Positions 62,312 through 64,000 of a stretch of DNA of 64,000 bases are shown here, piece after piece. The stretch is from Deinococcus hopiensis KR-140 (GTDB lineage Bacteria > Deinococcota > Deinococci > Deinococcales > Deinococcaceae), in assembly GCF_900176165.1 (NCBI RefSeq), contig NZ_FWWU01000011.1, positions 226,939 to 290,938 on the forward strand. Direction: 5' to 3'. Under the pieces are notes generated by a model. The model worked only from the letters and a program-made list of their open reading frames with translations. It was not told the origin of the DNA and made no database searches. Positions within the stretch are counted from its first letter, which is position 1. Every line of letters begins with the position of its first letter. A program made the position numbers and the translations under genes.

Positions 62312-63226
62312 TTACTTCTCAGTGCCCTCAGCGCCCTCAAGGAGCTGCCGGACGCTTTCAGGCATTTTGTCCAGCCACCGTTCGAGGGCCCTGGCTTCCA
62401 GAGGTTTGAGGCTCCCGAGCAGGCGCCGGCTTCCAAGACGCCTACTGACTTCCAGGGCACGTTGCATGTAGGGCGCTGGCGCTTGCGCCGCTTTGGCCTT
62501 CAGTCGCGCGACTTCCGCTTGAAGTTCTGCTCGGCTCGCTCCACCTCCGGCCAACTGGAGCAGAGCGGAGTGGTGTTCTGCAGGAGCGGCCGCGATGACC
62601 CCAGCGTGGGTGAATGGGAGACCCTGGTCGCGCATGGCACAGAGAACCGCTTCTGGCCATCCGAGGATGCGGAGCTTGTTCTTGGCAAACGATTCCCACG
62701 TTTCGCTCAGCGGCGTAAAGAGACGCGTCAGAGTTTCATGATCCGCTCCAGCCTGCTGCGCTCGAAGTTCCAGGAGACGTGCACGCGCCCCTTCTCGGTC
62801 AAGGCCGAGGGCCAGGGCCACCAGATCGAGTTTGGCGTCCACCTCGTCGATGACATTCAGATTTTCACGCTGAAGATTCTCGATTAAGGCAGCGGCCCGG
62901 GCCTCCTCGTCGGTCAGCGTCCGGACGATAACCGGGACCTCCGTCAGTCCTGCGATCTGCGCTGCGCGCCAGCGCCGCTCTCCAGCGACAATCTCGTGCC
63001 CACCCTCCACCGGCCGTATCAGGAGGGGTTGCAAGACCCCCTGTTCCTGCAGGCTCTGGGCCAGAGCCGTAAGGGCTGCATCGTCGAAGGTGCGGCGGGG
63101 TTGATGACGGCCAGGCGTGAGCTCGGCCACGGGAAGGACAGCAATGTGTTGGGCCTGGCTGAGGCTGGCGCTGGCACCAAGCAGTTCCAGGTCCTTGGGC
63201 CGGATCGGGGGGCGTTTGCGGATCAT
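62312..63226 (-). CDS. parB: ParB-type partition protein
   Basis: A 304-residue DNA-binding partition protein. IAVLPVAELTPGRHQPRRTFDDAAL opens the ParB/Srx domain. ALAQSLQEQGVLQPLLIRPVEGGHEIVAGERRWRAAQIAGL holds the CTP-binding GERRxxAA motif, and IENLQRENLNVIDE the second box. A helix-turn-helix region (about 155-215) and a C-terminal helical part follow. The start overlaps the parA stop by four bases. It would load on a parS site and, with ParA, segregate this replicon. No typical parS 16-mer was recognised in the window. Confidence 0.94.
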   Translation of the reverse strand: MIRKRPPIRPKDLELLGASASLSQAQHIAVLPVAELTPGRHQPRRTFDDAALTALAQSLQEQGVLQPLLIRPVEGGHEIVAGERRWRAAQIAGLTEVPVIVRTLTDEEARAAALIENLQRENLNVIDEVDAKLDLVALALGLDREGARARLLELRAQQAGADHETLTRLFTPLSETWESFAKNKLRILGWPEAVLCAMRDQGLPFTHAGVIAAAPAEHHSALLQLAGGGASRAELQAEVARLKAKAAQAPAPYMQRALEVSRRLGSRRLLGSLKPLEARALERWLDKMPESVRQLLEGAEGTEK

Positions 63227-63990
63227 GCGGGGACCTGGTAGGTGAGTCCCGCCGCTTGGGCGACCTCACCCGTCGCGCGAATCACGTCTTGATGGACGGG
63301 AGAACCCGGAGCGTACACCCCGACTGGTTCGCCCGCGGTGGCGCTGTCCAGCCACACCGCCTCACGCTGCGGAATGGGCGAGGCGAGGGGGCGCAGGTTG
63401 TCCTTGAGGACCTGCAGGAACTCGCGGTCATGGTTGCGGCGATCCGAGTAGAAGGTAGGAATGTAAAGCGCCACGTTCAGGTCAGGCCGGATCCTGCGGT
63501 GGACGGTCATGGCCTTCTGAAGGCCCTGCAGGGCATTCACGCCTTTTTGCCGCGTGGGCACGGGAACGATTAGATGGTCAGCCGCGAGAGCTCCGAGTAT
63601 GGTGAGCTGCCCCAGACTGGGTGGACTGTCGATCAGGACAACGTCATACTGATCCTCCACCCGGCTGAGGGCATTTTTGAGAAAGAGCACGGCGCCGAGC
63701 TGGGCCATGATGTGCGCTTCTGCGACCGCCAGGTCCACATGTGAGGGAATCAAATGCATGCCGTGCAGCGCGAGGGGCTGGGGGAGGGGTGCGTCCTCAA
63801 CCGCTACGCCATACACGGTCGCTTCGAGGGGAGCGTCCTCTACGCCAAGCCAGGACGTCAGGTTCGCCTGCGGATCGAGGTCGACCAGAAGCACCCTGTT
63901 TCCGGCCCTGGCCAGCTCATACCCGACGTCGCGCGTGAGGCTTGTTTTGCCCGCCCCGCCCGCGTGATTGAAGAAGGTCAGCGTTTTCAC
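63223..63990 (-). CDS. parA: ParA-type partition ATPase
   Basis: A 255-residue Walker-type ATPase that moves plasmid or chromosome copies apart. The deviant Walker A is GGAGKTS at residues 11-17 with the following Lys15; RVLLVDLDPQANLTSWLG is the A' region; YDVVLIDSPPSLGQLTILGA is Walker B. It starts at GTG 63990, ten bases from the window edge, so its promoter and any replication-initiator gene lie outside. Short N-terminus without helix-turn-helix places it in the chromosomal/Ib-like size class. Coupled to parB. Confidence 0.95.
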   Translation of the reverse strand: MKTLTFFNHAGGAGKTSLTRDVGYELARAGNRVLLVDLDPQANLTSWLGVEDAPLEATVYGVAVEDAPLPQPLALHGMHLIPSHVDLAVAEAHIMAQLGAVLFLKNALSRVEDQYDVVLIDSPPSLGQLTILGALAADHLIVPVPTRQKGVNALQGLQKAMTVHRRIRPDLNVALYIPTFYSDRRNHDREFLQVLKDNLRPLASPIPQREAVWLDSATAGEPVGVYAPGSPVHQDVIRATGEVAQAAGLTYQVPA

Positions 63991-64000
63991 CCACTCACTC

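Overview
The window looks like part of a secondary replicon (megaplasmid) of a Deinococcus species. The evidence is the high GC content with GC-ending codons, clear GGAGG-type ribosome sites, the insertion-sequence families present (IS5, IS3, IS6 and IS982 types, mostly decayed), dispersed palindromic intergenic repeats like the small repeats known from deinococci, and a plasmid-type parA-parB pair at the right edge. The genus is an inference from these features, not from a database match.

Layout. 1-14.5 kb: a decayed IS3 element, then three large sensor kinases on the minus strand (a hybrid kinase with two kinase cores and a receiver; a GAF/PAS kinase overlapping a small receiver gene; and a LacI-type sugar-binding domain fused to PAS and kinase domains), separated by gene-dead DNA with relics and repeats. 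14.6-17.6 kb: an IS5 element, one hypothetical gene and decayed DNA with a NUDIX relic. 17.6-28.1 kb: a minus-strand L-arabinose operon in transcription order: sugar-binding protein, ABC ATPase, two permeases, araB, araD, araA, transaldolase. 28.5-31 kb: two LacI-family repressors, convergent. 31.6-37 kb: an ABC importer (binding protein and two permeases) and a GH42 beta-galactosidase. 38-43.4 kb: two GH51 arabinofuranosidases, a secreted GH43 arabinanase and a small Cys-rich gene. 43.4-49.3 kb: IS5 relics around a GNAT, NTF2-like, rhodanese and MocR-type regulator block. 49.4-54.8 kb: a second arabinooligosaccharide-type ABC importer, an IS6 relic and a paralogue of the first LacI repressor. 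55-59.9 kb: an IS982 element, a low-GC pair of orphan binding proteins and a zinc dehydrogenase. 60-64 kb: a dead threonine dehydratase, an IS3 orfA, more decayed DNA, and parB-parA.

How it works together. The island reads as a system for arabinan and arabinogalactan (pectin side chains). The GH43 enzyme cuts arabinan outside the cell, ABC importers take up the oligosaccharides, GH51 and GH42 enzymes release arabinose and galactose inside, and AraA, AraB, AraD and transaldolase feed the sugars into the pentose phosphate pathway. The regulatory DNA supports this. A 14-bp palindrome (consensus about TGTGAACGATAACA / TGTGACCGTTCACA) lies on predicted promoters of the arabinose operon, GH43, GH51, the second importer, the zinc dehydrogenase and both paralogous LacI genes. 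In six of them it starts on the last base of the -10 box. A different palindrome (AACCGGTT core) occurs four times around the other LacI gene and the galactoside importer.

The most unusual observations are the uniform operator geometry, a LacI repressor apparently starting at ATC, a LacI-sensor/histidine-kinase fusion, a 122-bp two-copy element with terminal inverted repeats, and long perfect hairpins inside dead genes, which look like products of palindrome-making template switches.
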